Of a stretch of 64,000 bases of DNA, positions 26,188-34,849 are shown piece after piece. The translations under genes were made by a program, and so were the position numbers. A model generated the notes under the pieces. It was given only the letters and a program-made list of their open reading frames with translations. It was not told where the DNA came from and did not search any database. Origin of the DNA: UBA2396 sp038042175 (GTDB lineage: Bacteria; Planctomycetota; Phycisphaerae; Phycisphaerales; UBA1924); contig CAYHQQ010000012.1 in NCBI GenBank assembly GCA_964358855.1, forward strand, positions 17,456-81,455, in the 5' to 3' direction. Each line of letters starts with the position of its first letter. Positions within the stretch are counted from its first letter, which is position 1.

Positions 26188-28353
26188 CTATCGTGGCGTC
26201 GTCGCGGGCGCCGGAGTTGCCGCCGGTGCTCCCGGTGCCGCCGGCTGACCCGGTGCACCGGTGCCCCGCCTGCCCGCACCACCGCCACCACCGCCGCCTC
26301 GCCCGCCTCGCTGCGGCCACTCCTCGTCGGTCGGGCGCGGGAGCATCGTCGGGGCGCACGCCAGGTTGTACGCCGTCACCGCGGCGCACGTCGCGGACTG
26401 TTGCAGATACTCGGGAATGGCCATGTCGAGCTTGTCGTGCTGCGTGTGGTGCTGGTGGTTGTAGTCCGAGCGACCCACCTCATCCCAGAAGAACCCCGAC
26501 ACCTTCTCTCGCATGAACGAGTTGTGATCGCTTCCCTGCACCTGCGTGAAGGTCTTCTCCGCGTGGATGTTGACGTCCATGAACTTCTTGTCGACCTGGC
26601 TGTAGAAGTGGCCGTTCACCGGCGCCGTCGCCGCCGCGAGGTAGGAGACCTGCGACGCCACGCAGGGCAGGCCGCCCTCCCAGTTCGTGCCGCCGTCGTC
26701 GACGAGCACGGCCGAGATCTTGTCGAGCTGCCCGTTCTCCTTGAGGTACTTCACGTAAGGGACCGAGCCAAGGAGCCCCTGTTCCTCGCCGGTCCAGAGG
26801 ATGAATCGGATGGTCCGCTTGGGCTTGGCGCCGACGGCGGCGAGGATGCGTGCGGCCTCGAGCGTGACGGCACTTCCGGTCCCGTTGTCGGTGGTTCCCT
26901 GGCTTCCCGGGCCGTTCCACGAGTCAAGGTGACCCGAGACGATGATGACCTCGTCGGGCAGTTCGGTGCCCTTGATCTCGGCGATGGTGTCGTACACGGG
27001 GATCGGCCCCTTGATGAACGTGTTTTTGAGGTCAAACTCCGCCTCCATGGGCGTGCCGTCGGCCATCGACGAGTTGATGAAGTCGTAGTCGGACCGGCGG
27101 ACGGTGACGAACACGTCGGGATTGAGGTTGTCCAGATCGAGCTTGTCCCAGCCCGGTGCGCCGCCGGTGAGCACCAGCTCGCCGCTCGCGGACAAGACCC
27201 AACCGGCCGGCTGGAGGGCCAGCACGCGCTCCTCCATCGTCGGGCCCTTCCTGGGAGCTTCGGCGACGACCTTATTCGCGTTGTAGGAGATCGTTCCGGC
27301 GTTGTCGGGAAGAACGGTCTTGCCGCTGATGGTGTCGCCTTCGAGCTTGAGGGTGTACTCACGATCGCCGCGCTGGGACTCGGTCTTGAACTTGAGCTCG
27401 TGCGTTTCGGGGTTGTACGTTCCGTTCTGCATCTCGCTCACGCGGAAGCCGCCCAGGGAGATCGAGCCGGTGACGGCCTTGGGGTCGGTGAGCTTGACAT
27501 CGAGCGTGAAGGGCATGCCGTCGGGCGCCTGCGCGCTGGTGAGCGTCCCCTCGTAATGCGTGAGGTCCTTGTCGACCTGCGGCGCCGCGTTGTCCGCGAC
27601 CTTGCCGGTCTTCCACTGCTTGCGGATTTCGGAGAAGAGTTGCAGCCGGGCGGACGCCCCGCCCACCACGCCGCGGCGTCCGGGCTGCGTCGGCTTGACG
27701 AGAATCCAGGCGCCCTTGATCTTCTCCTTGGCCGCATCAAACTCCTTGTCGGTCTCGGGCATCTTGACGACCGGGGCGCGGACGGGGCCGTTTGTTCCCG
27801 ACGCCCAGCAGAGCGTGGTGAACTCCATCTCGCGCACGGTGCGGTACTCGGGCGTCTCGCTTCCGGGGTTGCGGAGCGCGACGACCTTGGCCGTCGAAGG
27901 TCCGCGATCAAACCGAACCGGAATCTGACTCCATTGCCAGAGCCCGCGCAGGTCGGCATCGCCCGAGGTCTGTCCGCTTGCGCCTCCGAAGGGCGGGATC
28001 GAGAGGCCCCACTTCTCGAACTGATCGCGCGCCCACTTGTTGGCCGTCTCCGTCGCGGTTGACCCCGTGAGCCGGGCCCCGATCGTGTTGGAGATATAGG
28101 TGATGTGATCCATCACGCGGTTGTTGTTCTTGCCTTCGGCGATGATTTTCGCGACGATCGCCGGATCGCCCATGCGGATGTCGGGAATCGGCGCGTGCTT
28201 GCCGTCGATCACCGCGTACGTCCCGGGCTTGTCAACGCCCGGCTGAACGCCGAGCACGCCCGGCGTAGCCACGACGAGTCCGGCCATCGCGACCAGCGCG
28301 AGTGCGGACCATGAAACGCGTCGTGCGGTGGCAGAATGACTTGGTGACGGCAT
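26188..28353 (-). CDS. Secreted M28-family zinc aminopeptidase/carboxypeptidase
   Basis: A 721-residue exported peptidase with an N-terminal signal sequence (SWSALALVAMAGLVVATPG). The M28 metal ligands are visible in order: VSGHLDSW (His, Asp), TTDNGTGSAV (bridging Asp), WTGEEQG (catalytic and metal Glu), VLVDDGG (Asp) and GSDHNSFM (His). A long insert before the catalytic domain probably contains a PA-like domain. The C-terminus is a low-complexity Gly/Arg then Pro/Ala tail. The start at 28353 has GAGGAG upstream. Likely a periplasmic or extracellular peptidase for nutrient peptides; substrate unknown. Confidence 0.9.
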   Translation of the reverse strand: MPSPSHSATARRVSWSALALVAMAGLVVATPGVLGVQPGVDKPGTYAVIDGKHAPIPDIRMGDPAIVAKIIAEGKNNNRVMDHITYISNTIGARLTGSTATETANKWARDQFEKWGLSIPPFGGASGQTSGDADLRGLWQWSQIPVRFDRGPSTAKVVALRNPGSETPEYRTVREMEFTTLCWASGTNGPVRAPVVKMPETDKEFDAAKEKIKGAWILVKPTQPGRRGVVGGASARLQLFSEIRKQWKTGKVADNAAPQVDKDLTHYEGTLTSAQAPDGMPFTLDVKLTDPKAVTGSISLGGFRVSEMQNGTYNPETHELKFKTESQRGDREYTLKLEGDTISGKTVLPDNAGTISYNANKVVAEAPRKGPTMEERVLALQPAGWVLSASGELVLTGGAPGWDKLDLDNLNPDVFVTVRRSDYDFINSSMADGTPMEAEFDLKNTFIKGPIPVYDTIAEIKGTELPDEVIIVSGHLDSWNGPGSQGTTDNGTGSAVTLEAARILAAVGAKPKRTIRFILWTGEEQGLLGSVPYVKYLKENGQLDKISAVLVDDGGTNWEGGLPCVASQVSYLAAATAPVNGHFYSQVDKKFMDVNIHAEKTFTQVQGSDHNSFMREKVSGFFWDEVGRSDYNHQHHTQHDKLDMAIPEYLQQSATCAAVTAYNLACAPTMLPRPTDEEWPQRGGRGGGGGGGAGRRGTGAPGQPAAPGAPAATPAPATTPR

Positions 28354-28524
28354 CGGAATCTCCTCAAGCGAGTGGACAAGGGGTGAAGCACGGATCATAC
28401 AGGAATTCGGCCTCCGCCACGAACTCATCGCCGCTGTTGCGATCGGCGTCGCTACAACCCACCCGCGTGTCCTGAGACCTTGCCCGGGGAGTTTGCACTT
28501 TGATCGGGGTCTATCCCTGGCGGT

Positions 28525-29874
28525 TCAGCCTTCGAACACCTCGTCGGTGATCAAGAGGCCTCGGTCGATGATCTCAAACGCCTCGCCCATCTGCGCTTCG
28601 TTGATGCACAGCGGCGGGTTGCACATCACGCCGCTCCCCTGGATCAGCGTGAAAAGCCCGTTCTCCCTGAAGAACTTGCCCAGCTTGGGCATCGCCGGGT
28701 GGCTCTGGTTGAAGGGGACGAGAAGCTCGTTCCTGGAGTTCTTCCGCAGCTCGATGAGCCCGAAGAGGCCGATGTTGCGATGTTCACGGATCGAGCGGTG
28801 TTTGCCGGCAAGACGCGCCATGTGCCCGCGCATCACCTCGCCCATCCGGGCCGCGTTCTCCACCATCTTCTCGTCGATCAACACCTCGACCGCCGCCAGG
28901 GCCGCCGCCAGGCACATCGGGTGGGCGTTGTACGTCAGCCCGCCCCAGAAGACGTTCTCGCGGAAGTGGTTTGCGATCGGGTCGCTCACCGCCATCACGC
29001 CCAGGGGCATGTACGAGCTGGTCAGTCCCTTGGCCATCGTCACGATGTCGGGCACAATCCCGGCGTCGGTCGGCGTCGCCGAGTGCTGGAACGCAAAGAG
29101 CTTGCCCGTGCGACCCCACCCGCACATCACCTCGTCGCAGATCAGCAGGATGCCATGCTTCTGGAGCAGGGCCTTGAGCCCGCGCAGATACCCGGCTGGC
29201 GGCGGCAGAATGCCGTTTGTCCCCGTCACCGTCTCGATGATCATGGCCGCGATGTTCTTGGGGCCCTCATACTGGATCGTCTCCTCCAGGTACCGCAGGT
29301 TGTTCTCGGTCATCTCGGCGTCGGTCGTGCCGAACGAGTAGTTGTAAGGCCTGGGATCCATCACCCGCACGATCCCGCTCATCCCCGGCTCGTTGGGCCA
29401 GCGCCGGGGATCGCCCGTGAGCGACATCGCCCCGTGCGTCGCCCCGTGGTAGCTGCGATACCGCGCGATGATCTTGTGACGCCCTGTGAAGAGCCTCGCG
29501 GCCTTGATCGCGTTCTCGTTGGCCTCTGCCCCGCCCAGCGTGTAGAAGAACGTGTTCAGATCGCCGGGGACAAGCTCCGCCAGTCGCTTGGACAGTCTCG
29601 CCCGCACCTCTGTCGCCATGCCCGGGTACGCGTAGAGAAGTGTGGCCGCCTGGTCCTGGATCGCCTTGATCACGCGCGGATGGGCGTGGCCGATGTTCAC
29701 GCTCATGAGCTGGCTGTTGAAGTCGATCCACCGGGTTCCCTCGGGCGAGTACAGGTAGATTCCTTGGGCCCGTGCGATCGCCATCGGGTCGACCTTGCCG
29801 GTGGCCGACCATGAGAAGAGGCTGTGCTTGAGACACAGATCGGTCATTTCCTTGGAAGACATGGGCGTGGGCAT
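28525..29874 (-). CDS. Class III PLP aminotransferase, probable beta-alanine/3-aminoisobutyrate transaminase
   Basis: A 449-residue fold-type I aminotransferase. TLGGAEANENAIKAAR is the cofactor phosphate region, YHGATHGAMSLTGDPRRW the substrate/cofactor segment, LICDEVMCGWGRTGK the Asp that contacts the PLP ring nitrogen, and TMAKGLTSSYMPLG the PLP Lys. Omega-amino acid transaminases of this class convert beta-alanine to malonate semialdehyde. The other enzymes of reductive pyrimidine degradation lie at 36.2-42.8 kb on the same strand, which supports this role, although 6 kb of unrelated genes intervene. The start at 29874 has GAGAGG upstream; 29862 is an alternative. Confidence 0.85.
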   Translation of the reverse strand: MPTPMSSKEMTDLCLKHSLFSWSATGKVDPMAIARAQGIYLYSPEGTRWIDFNSQLMSVNIGHAHPRVIKAIQDQAATLLYAYPGMATEVRARLSKRLAELVPGDLNTFFYTLGGAEANENAIKAARLFTGRHKIIARYRSYHGATHGAMSLTGDPRRWPNEPGMSGIVRVMDPRPYNYSFGTTDAEMTENNLRYLEETIQYEGPKNIAAMIIETVTGTNGILPPPAGYLRGLKALLQKHGILLICDEVMCGWGRTGKLFAFQHSATPTDAGIVPDIVTMAKGLTSSYMPLGVMAVSDPIANHFRENVFWGGLTYNAHPMCLAAALAAVEVLIDEKMVENAARMGEVMRGHMARLAGKHRSIREHRNIGLFGLIELRKNSRNELLVPFNQSHPAMPKLGKFFRENGLFTLIQGSGVMCNPPLCINEAQMGEAFEIIDRGLLITDEVFEG

Positions 29875-29995
29875 GGTCGGGACCTCTCGCGGACGGTACC
29901 AGGTGTGGCGTTCAACGGACACAAGAGTGTAGAGGAAAACCCTCCAAGCGGCCAAGGCCGGGCCTGCGGGCGCCGCGATTCCACTACAATCCGTC

Positions 29996-30463
29996 ATGGG
30001 CGAGTATCAACGCCGGGAAACCTTTTGTCCGCGTGCGATCAGGGCGACGGGCATCCTCCAGCACGACGGCTGGCGGCTCAAGGGTTACGACATCACTCTC
30101 GACGCCTCGCCGGTGAACCAGAGCGACTACCACACCGGGGTTTCGCTCGCTCTGGCGGCGCTGCCTCGACCGGCCGTCGCCGCCGATCGTCCGGGCGTCG
30201 GATTCTTGATCCGCCACTCGGGACGCACGGTGCGATACGTCGTGCTGGTCTGGTGGGACAATCAGAACGAGCTGCTCAACCGCGTCTTCGTCCGCGATGT
30301 CGCCGCGGGAACGCCCTGGCGCGAAGCGGCCGGCGTGTACTCGTTTTGCGTCTGGGACATGGAGGTGCTCTGGCACGAGCGTTGTGCGTACGTCCGCCAC
30401 GTGCTCTCGACGCACGGTTCCCCTGACGTGCCAGGCTACCTGGGCGATCAGATGGTCTCTTGA
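29996..30463 (+). CDS. Conserved hypothetical protein
   Basis: A 155-residue soluble protein with no recognised domain. It has mixed alpha/beta composition and a Trp-rich second half (YVVLVWWDNQNELLNR, YSFCVWDMEVLWHERCAYV). No signal peptide or TM segment. It is divergent from the aminotransferase gene and ends shortly before a strong hairpin. Confidence 0.6.
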   Translation: MGEYQRRETFCPRAIRATGILQHDGWRLKGYDITLDASPVNQSDYHTGVSLALAALPRPAVAADRPGVGFLIRHSGRTVRYVVLVWWDNQNELLNRVFVRDVAAGTPWREAAGVYSFCVWDMEVLWHERCAYVRHVLSTHGSPDVPGYLGDQMVS

Positions 30464-30501
30464 GTGAATCGCCCCGGGCACCCGCGCGCGAGCGCGTAAA
30501 A

Positions 30502-30527
30502 GAGGACAGTTGCGAGCAACTGTCCTC
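30502..30527. terminator. Hairpin terminator between convergent genes
   Basis: A perfect inverted repeat GAGGACAGTTGC / GCAACTGTCCTC separated by two bases forms a stable hairpin between the plus-strand hypothetical gene and the minus-strand DUF3606-like gene. It is placed to terminate both. Confidence 0.75.
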
Positions 30528-30565
30528 ATCCCTGAGCCCCCGTTCACAATGTGGTCACGCGTCGA

Positions 30566-30757
30566 TCAGACGTGCTGCGCCTTGCCCAGCAGGTGCTTCT
30601 CGACGTCTTCCGACAGAATGCCGACCGCTTTCACAGCATCGGCCAACTGTTCGGGCGTGCACCCGAACTTGCCACACCAGTACTTGACCTCGTAATCTTC
30701 CTTCACGTTTACACGACCTGCATCGGCCGGACCACGCTTGGATTTGTCATCGGACAT
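30566..30757 (-). CDS. Small DUF3606-like protein
   Basis: A 63-residue protein: a charged start (MSDDKSKRGPADAGRVN) then a helix-rich segment with the pattern EVKYWCGKFGCTPEQLADAVKAVG. This resembles the DUF3606 family, small cytosolic proteins of unknown function. AAGGAGT precedes the ATG at 30757. Confidence 0.75.
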   Translation of the reverse strand: MSDDKSKRGPADAGRVNVKEDYEVKYWCGKFGCTPEQLADAVKAVGILSEDVEKHLLGKAQHV

Positions 30758-30841
30758 GGGATACTCCTTGTACTGCTGTCTCCGCTGGAACTTGACCAAT
30801 CGAACGGACGCGGCCCGACAAGGGCTCGCCCGGGAACGCTC

Positions 30842-31078
30842 TCAGGACCGCCCGGACGCGAACGCCCGTTCCATCCTTTTCTCGTAGTCCTCGTAGGTCT
30901 TCCTGACGCCCAGGAGTACCTCGGCGGTCATCTCGAAAATGGCCTTCGCCTGCGGCTCATCGACCTTGCCCACATCCGCCCGGGCGTGGGCGATGATCTC
31001 CACGAGCATCGCCCTGATGTGGGCCGTGTGACGCAAGGGGTCGGATTCGGGGAGGCTGGTGTCGGGCTTGAACTGCAT
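30842..31078 (-). CDS. Small hypothetical protein
   Basis: A 78-residue, helix-rich protein (from MQFKPDTSLPE) with His-containing helices (LRHTAHIRAMLVEIIAHARAD) and a basic tail. No domain recognised. The upstream-open frame continues to 31225, but the first 49 codons have poor composition, so the ATG at 31078 is preferred. Confidence 0.5.
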   Translation of the reverse strand: MQFKPDTSLPESDPLRHTAHIRAMLVEIIAHARADVGKVDEPQAKAIFEMTAEVLLGVRKTYEDYEKRMERAFASGRS

Positions 31079-31314
31079 CGGTTTGCTCCGGATAGGCCGC
31101 ACATGGTCATACGCCGGTGAGACCGCCGAGTCATGAGCGCACGATGAAACCAAGGACATCTCCGCCGTCACCTTGCACCGGCGCAGCAGGGACATCCGGC
31201 TCCGCCGCCGAGCGATCGTGACCATCCGGACCTATCGCGCTTCGCCAGGTGCGCGGGGCCCCTCAAGCCGAGGCACGCCCCCGCAATCCAGCCCCAGAAC
31301 GAGCTCGCTTTGCC

Positions 31315-33132
31315 TCATGCCGGCGGCAAATGGGCTTTCTGATTGACGATGGTCCTGGCCTGCACCAGCGCGTCGTCGAGGTTCTCGTGTATGTTCTCCA
31401 GCCCGATCGCGACGTCCATCCCCACTCGAACCATCTCAAAGAGCGGGTGCGCGTGCACGCCGCCGAGCAGGAGACGCGTGCCGTGCTTCACGCACCGCGA
31501 GTGGAACTCGCGCAGGGCGTTGAGGCCCGTCGCGTCGATGTGCGGCACGTACCGCATCCGAAGGATGATCACCTTGGGCGGCTTCTCGATCTGATCCAGC
31601 GCGTTGCGGAGGTTGTTGGCGACGCCAAAGAAGAACGGCCCGTTGATCTCGTACACCTCGACGCCCTCGGGCACCCGCTTCTCGCGGACCGAGCCGGGAT
31701 CCTTGGGGTCCAGCGCCTCGGTCTCCTGACCCTCCTCGATCTCCTCGGTCATGCCCGTCACGGTCGTGACCTGTGCCATCCGGCGCATGAAGAGGATCGC
31801 GGCGAGCAGGATGCCCGTGCCCACCGCGAGCGTGAGGTCGAAAAGCACTGTCAGGCCGAAGGTCGTCAGGAGCACCAGAACATCGGGCTTGGGAGCCTTC
31901 AGGAGCCTCCCAAAGTGTTCGAGCTCGCTGACCTTCCACGCCACCATCACCAGGATCGCCGCCAGCGACGCCAGCGGCACGGCCTTGGCCAAAGGGGCCA
32001 GGCCCACCATGAACGCGAGGATGAAGACGGCGTGCAGCATGCCCGAGACGGGGGTTTTCCCGCCGCTGCGGATGTTGGCCGCGGTGCGGGCGATCGCACC
32101 CGTCGCCGGGAGGCCGAAGAAGAGGGCGCTGGCGATGTTGGCGGTTCCCTGTGCGACGAGTTCCTGATCGGAGCGATGTCGATAGCCGGTCATGCCGTCG
32201 GCGACGACGGCCGAGAGCAGGCTCTCGATCGCCCCCAGGAACGCGATCGCCGAGGCCGACGGGATGAGGTCGCGCACCATCTGGAAGGACATCGCCGGGA
32301 AGTGCGGGGCCGGAAGGTTCGACGGAATGCCGCCGAAGCGTGTGCCGATGGTCTCGACGATCGGCCGGGTGTGTTCGCCGTCAAAGACCTGAATGGTCTC
32401 CGACCAGCCCATGAGCTTGACGACGATCGCGCTGAGCCCCACCGCGACGATGGCCGCGGGGACGCGCGGAGCGACGCGGCGGAGCAGCCCCAGCATCACC
32501 AGCGAGCCCAGGGCGATCGCTACGCTGTGCCAATTCACGGTGTCCTTGCAGCTCCAGAAGAGCTCAAGCTTGCCGATGAACTCTGCGGGAATCGTCGCGG
32601 GCCTACCCTCGGGTGTGAGCACGGTGAGTCCGAAGAAGTCCTTGATCTGCGAGGCCAGGATCACCACGCCGATGCCCGCGGTGAATCCCGCGGTCACCGG
32701 GTAGGGCACGAACTTGATGACCCCGCCGAAGCGAAACGCACCCAGCAGGATCAGGATCACACCCGCCATGCACGTGGCGACCACCAGCCCCTGGTACCCG
32801 TGCGTCGAGCAGATTCCAAAGACCAGCGGCATGAAGGCAGCCGTCGGCCCGCCGATCTGGAACCGCGATCCGCCCAGGGCGGAGATGAGAAACCCCGCGA
32901 TGACGGCCGTGAAGAGCCCCATCGCCGGCGGCGTCAGCCAGGGGTGGAGGGCCGTGAGCTGCTCGGCCACGCTCTGGGGAATGCTGGCGATGCCCAGCGC
33001 CATCGCCAGAGGCAGAGCGATCACAGCGACGGTGAGACCGGCAATGAGATCGCTCAGAAAGGTCCTGCCGGAGTATCCCTCTCGCAGACAGATCACAAGC
33101 TTTGGTGTGTGCCGATCGGCCCATGAAGACAT
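31315..33132 (-). CDS. SulP-family anion transporter with STAS domain
   Basis: A 605-residue transporter. The SulP membrane core (about 30-430) starts with the family sequence SDLIAGLTVAVIALPLAMALGIAS and has GGSRFQIGGPTAAFM and FFGLPATGAIARTAANIRSGG signatures. A C-terminal STAS domain (about 465-590) has the FFFGVANNLRNAL, VIILRMRYVPHIDATG and LLLGGVHAHPLFEM pattern. SulP proteins carry sulfate, bicarbonate or dicarboxylates; the substrate is not readable here. No carbonic anhydrase gene is adjacent. The ATG at 33132 fits the family start. Confidence 0.92.
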   Translation of the reverse strand: MSSWADRHTPKLVICLREGYSGRTFLSDLIAGLTVAVIALPLAMALGIASIPQSVAEQLTALHPWLTPPAMGLFTAVIAGFLISALGGSRFQIGGPTAAFMPLVFGICSTHGYQGLVVATCMAGVILILLGAFRFGGVIKFVPYPVTAGFTAGIGVVILASQIKDFFGLTVLTPEGRPATIPAEFIGKLELFWSCKDTVNWHSVAIALGSLVMLGLLRRVAPRVPAAIVAVGLSAIVVKLMGWSETIQVFDGEHTRPIVETIGTRFGGIPSNLPAPHFPAMSFQMVRDLIPSASAIAFLGAIESLLSAVVADGMTGYRHRSDQELVAQGTANIASALFFGLPATGAIARTAANIRSGGKTPVSGMLHAVFILAFMVGLAPLAKAVPLASLAAILVMVAWKVSELEHFGRLLKAPKPDVLVLLTTFGLTVLFDLTLAVGTGILLAAILFMRRMAQVTTVTGMTEEIEEGQETEALDPKDPGSVREKRVPEGVEVYEINGPFFFGVANNLRNALDQIEKPPKVIILRMRYVPHIDATGLNALREFHSRCVKHGTRLLLGGVHAHPLFEMVRVGMDVAIGLENIHENLDDALVQARTIVNQKAHLPPA

Positions 33133-33623
33133 GAAGCTGAGCCTTTCCGGTCGCGGTCGGGCGGCCTGCGGTTGCACGGTACGTGCGGGCGAGTCCCGAA
33201 TTCAAGCGAGCTCAAAGACAGTTCTTCGGCGCGCCGGGGCCTCATTGATGAGTGCGATACCTTCGACTACGAGCCCCGAGCGTCAGCGAGCAGGTTCTGA
33301 GGACCTCAGGCCTGATCTGGCCAAACTCCAATCGGAGTTCTTACGCTGCGCGAGCATGGTTTGGTTGACGGCACCTCAAGCAAGGATAGAGTTCTCTCGA
33401 TTCCGTATCGGGTGGAGGTAAATCAAGCCATGAGCATAAGTGGGTCCGTGTTCCAGGCAATTGCGATGCATCCCCTCGGATCGTTGCGCAGTGGTTCTCG
33501 TGCCAACGTCCCCCGGCCCAAGTCAGAATCAGATCATTCCCGGGTTCGAGCAACCTTGTTGCCGCGGTCGGCAATACGGTTCGCACCTCCCCAATCGGCA
33601 CCATTGGTTCCCAGGAACTTCCG
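33133..33623. other. Non-coding gap with no gene seen
   Basis: About 490 bases upstream of the SulP gene and of the truncated RhuM gene. Short open frames exist but none shows recognisable homology or a ribosome site. A palindrome CTGAGGACCTCAG occurs at 33296-33308. Promoters of both flanking genes should be here. Confidence 0.5.
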
Positions 33624-33847
33624 ATGAGCCCCCAACTACCCGACAACGCACACCAAGGCCCACGGCCCGAATCGGGCATCATCCTGTACCAGACCGAGGA
33701 TGGGCGGACCCGCGTCGAATGTCGGTTTGAGGCCGAGACGCTCTGGCTGACCCAGGCCTTGATGGGCGAGCTGTTCCAAAAGGACGTCCGGACCATCAAT
33801 GAGCACCTCCTGAACATCTTCGAGGAGGGTGAACTCGACGCTGGAGC

Positions 33848-33872
33848 AACTATCCGGAAATTCCGGATAGTT
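33848..33872. repeat. 25-bp perfect palindrome inside the RhuM gene
   Basis: Arms AACTATCCGGAA and TTCCGGATAGTT flank a single central A. The segment is in frame and encodes part of the conserved ATIRKFRIV sequence. It could be an operator or recognition site overlapping the coding sequence, or only a codon-level coincidence. Confidence 0.8.
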
Positions 33873-34142
33873 CGCGCCGAGGGCAGCCGCGAGGTCGCCC
33901 GCGAGATCGAGCACTACAGCCTCCCCGCGATTCTGGCCGTCGGGTATCGCGTTCGCAGCCACCGCGGCACGCAGTTCCGTCAGTGGGCCACCGCCCGTCT
34001 CACCGAATTCCTGGTGAAGGGCTTCACCATGGACGACGAGCGCCTGAAGAACCCGGCAGGCAAGGGGCAGAAGGACTACTTCGACGATCTGCTGGAGCGC
34101 AGAATCACCAACATCGGCCGCGTCTCTTGGTACTTGCATTTC

Positions 34143-34242
34143 GGCCCCAGCGGGGCCGCGGGGTGTAGCAACGGGTGGAGCGAGTCTTCGAGCGCAACCC
34201 GTTGGGAGCGACGATTTGAATTGACTCGCCCCGGATGGGGCG
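34143..34242. repeat. Structured multi-hairpin repeat element
   Basis: Three consecutive inverted repeats lie at the RhuM break: GGCCCCAGCGGGGCC (34143-34157), CAACGGGT/ACCCGTTG (34169-34176 and 34197-34204) and CGCCCCGGATGGGGCG (34227-34242). This arrangement resembles dispersed structured repeats common in planctomycete genomes, from memory, and explains the anomalous tail of the RhuM frame. Confidence 0.65.
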
Positions 34243-34333
34243 ACGGAGGTCTCGGACTGCAAACGTGCGCCACAACTGCTCCGGCCTCCGGCAAACGCAC
34301 TGTCGCTGAGAGCACTCGAAAGCAGTCGATTCA

Positions 34334-34843
34334 TCAAGAGGCCCCGGGATAATTCGGCCCCATCCCGCACTCCGGGCATGGGACCTCAGGAGTGATCCCG
34401 GCTCGGGAATAGCCACACCCAAGGCACTGGTTGTTCCTCGCACGCGTCACCATCCGATGCGAAGGGCGAAAGAGCACCACGCCGGTGACGAGCAGGACGG
34501 GCGCCAGGGGCCACACGCTGTACGCGGTTCCACCCTCCCACGCGCTTCGGCGACTGCCCCACGCCCACCAGGTCCACGTCCAGGATTGCTCGGGGCCCTT
34601 GTCGTGGCTCACGTTGACTCCGCCGCACCAGCCCGTCAACGAACGATTCCATGAGTTGGACGACAACTTCTGGACATAGAGCGTTCCATCCCCGACATCC
34701 GCGATCCACGAGAGCGTGGAGTAGCCGAACCACCATTTGACGCTGGCTCCCATGAGAAGTGTCAAGGCCACGCCCGCGGCGAGCAGCGTGAGCCCGATTC
34801 GTCTGCGCCAGCGGGTCGAACTCAATGGCTGGGGGCTTGGCAT
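34334..34843 (-). CDS. Membrane protein with C-terminal zinc ribbon
   Basis: A 169-residue protein with a TM helix at about 16-33 (IGLTLLAAGVALTLLMGA), an extracytoplasmic Trp-rich loop, a second TM (about 108-124) and a C-terminal zinc ribbon CLGCGYSRAG...CPECG. This architecture is frequent in planctomycetes; function unknown. It is tail-to-tail with the RhuM pseudogene. Confidence 0.75.
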   Translation of the reverse strand: MPSPQPLSSTRWRRRIGLTLLAAGVALTLLMGASVKWWFGYSTLSWIADVGDGTLYVQKLSSNSWNRSLTGWCGGVNVSHDKGPEQSWTWTWWAWGSRRSAWEGGTAYSVWPLAPVLLVTGVVLFRPSHRMVTRARNNQCLGCGYSRAGITPEVPCPECGMGPNYPGAS

Positions 34844-34849
34844 GGGGCC

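Larger units (their letters stand above)
33624..34352 (+). pseudogene. Truncated RhuM-family gene, 3' end replaced
   Basis: The first about 160 residues match the RhuM (virulence protein / Fic-like-associated) family: FEAETLWLTQALMGELFQ, RTINEHLLNIFEEGEL, REIEHYSLPAILAVGYRVRS, GTQFRQWATARLTEFLVKGFTMDDERLKNP and DYFDDLLERR. After about base 34100 the frame runs into an unrelated structured repeat and reads a nonsensical basic/Ser-rich tail. The usual RhuM C-terminal part (about 150 residues) is missing. The product is therefore probably non-functional, though the open frame is intact to 34352. It overlaps the convergent zinc-ribbon gene by 19 bases. Confidence 0.75.

Noticed and set aside
31249..33126. 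Plus-strand open frame of 625 codons
   Set aside because: Antisense to the SulP gene; His/Asp/Arg-rich without domains.
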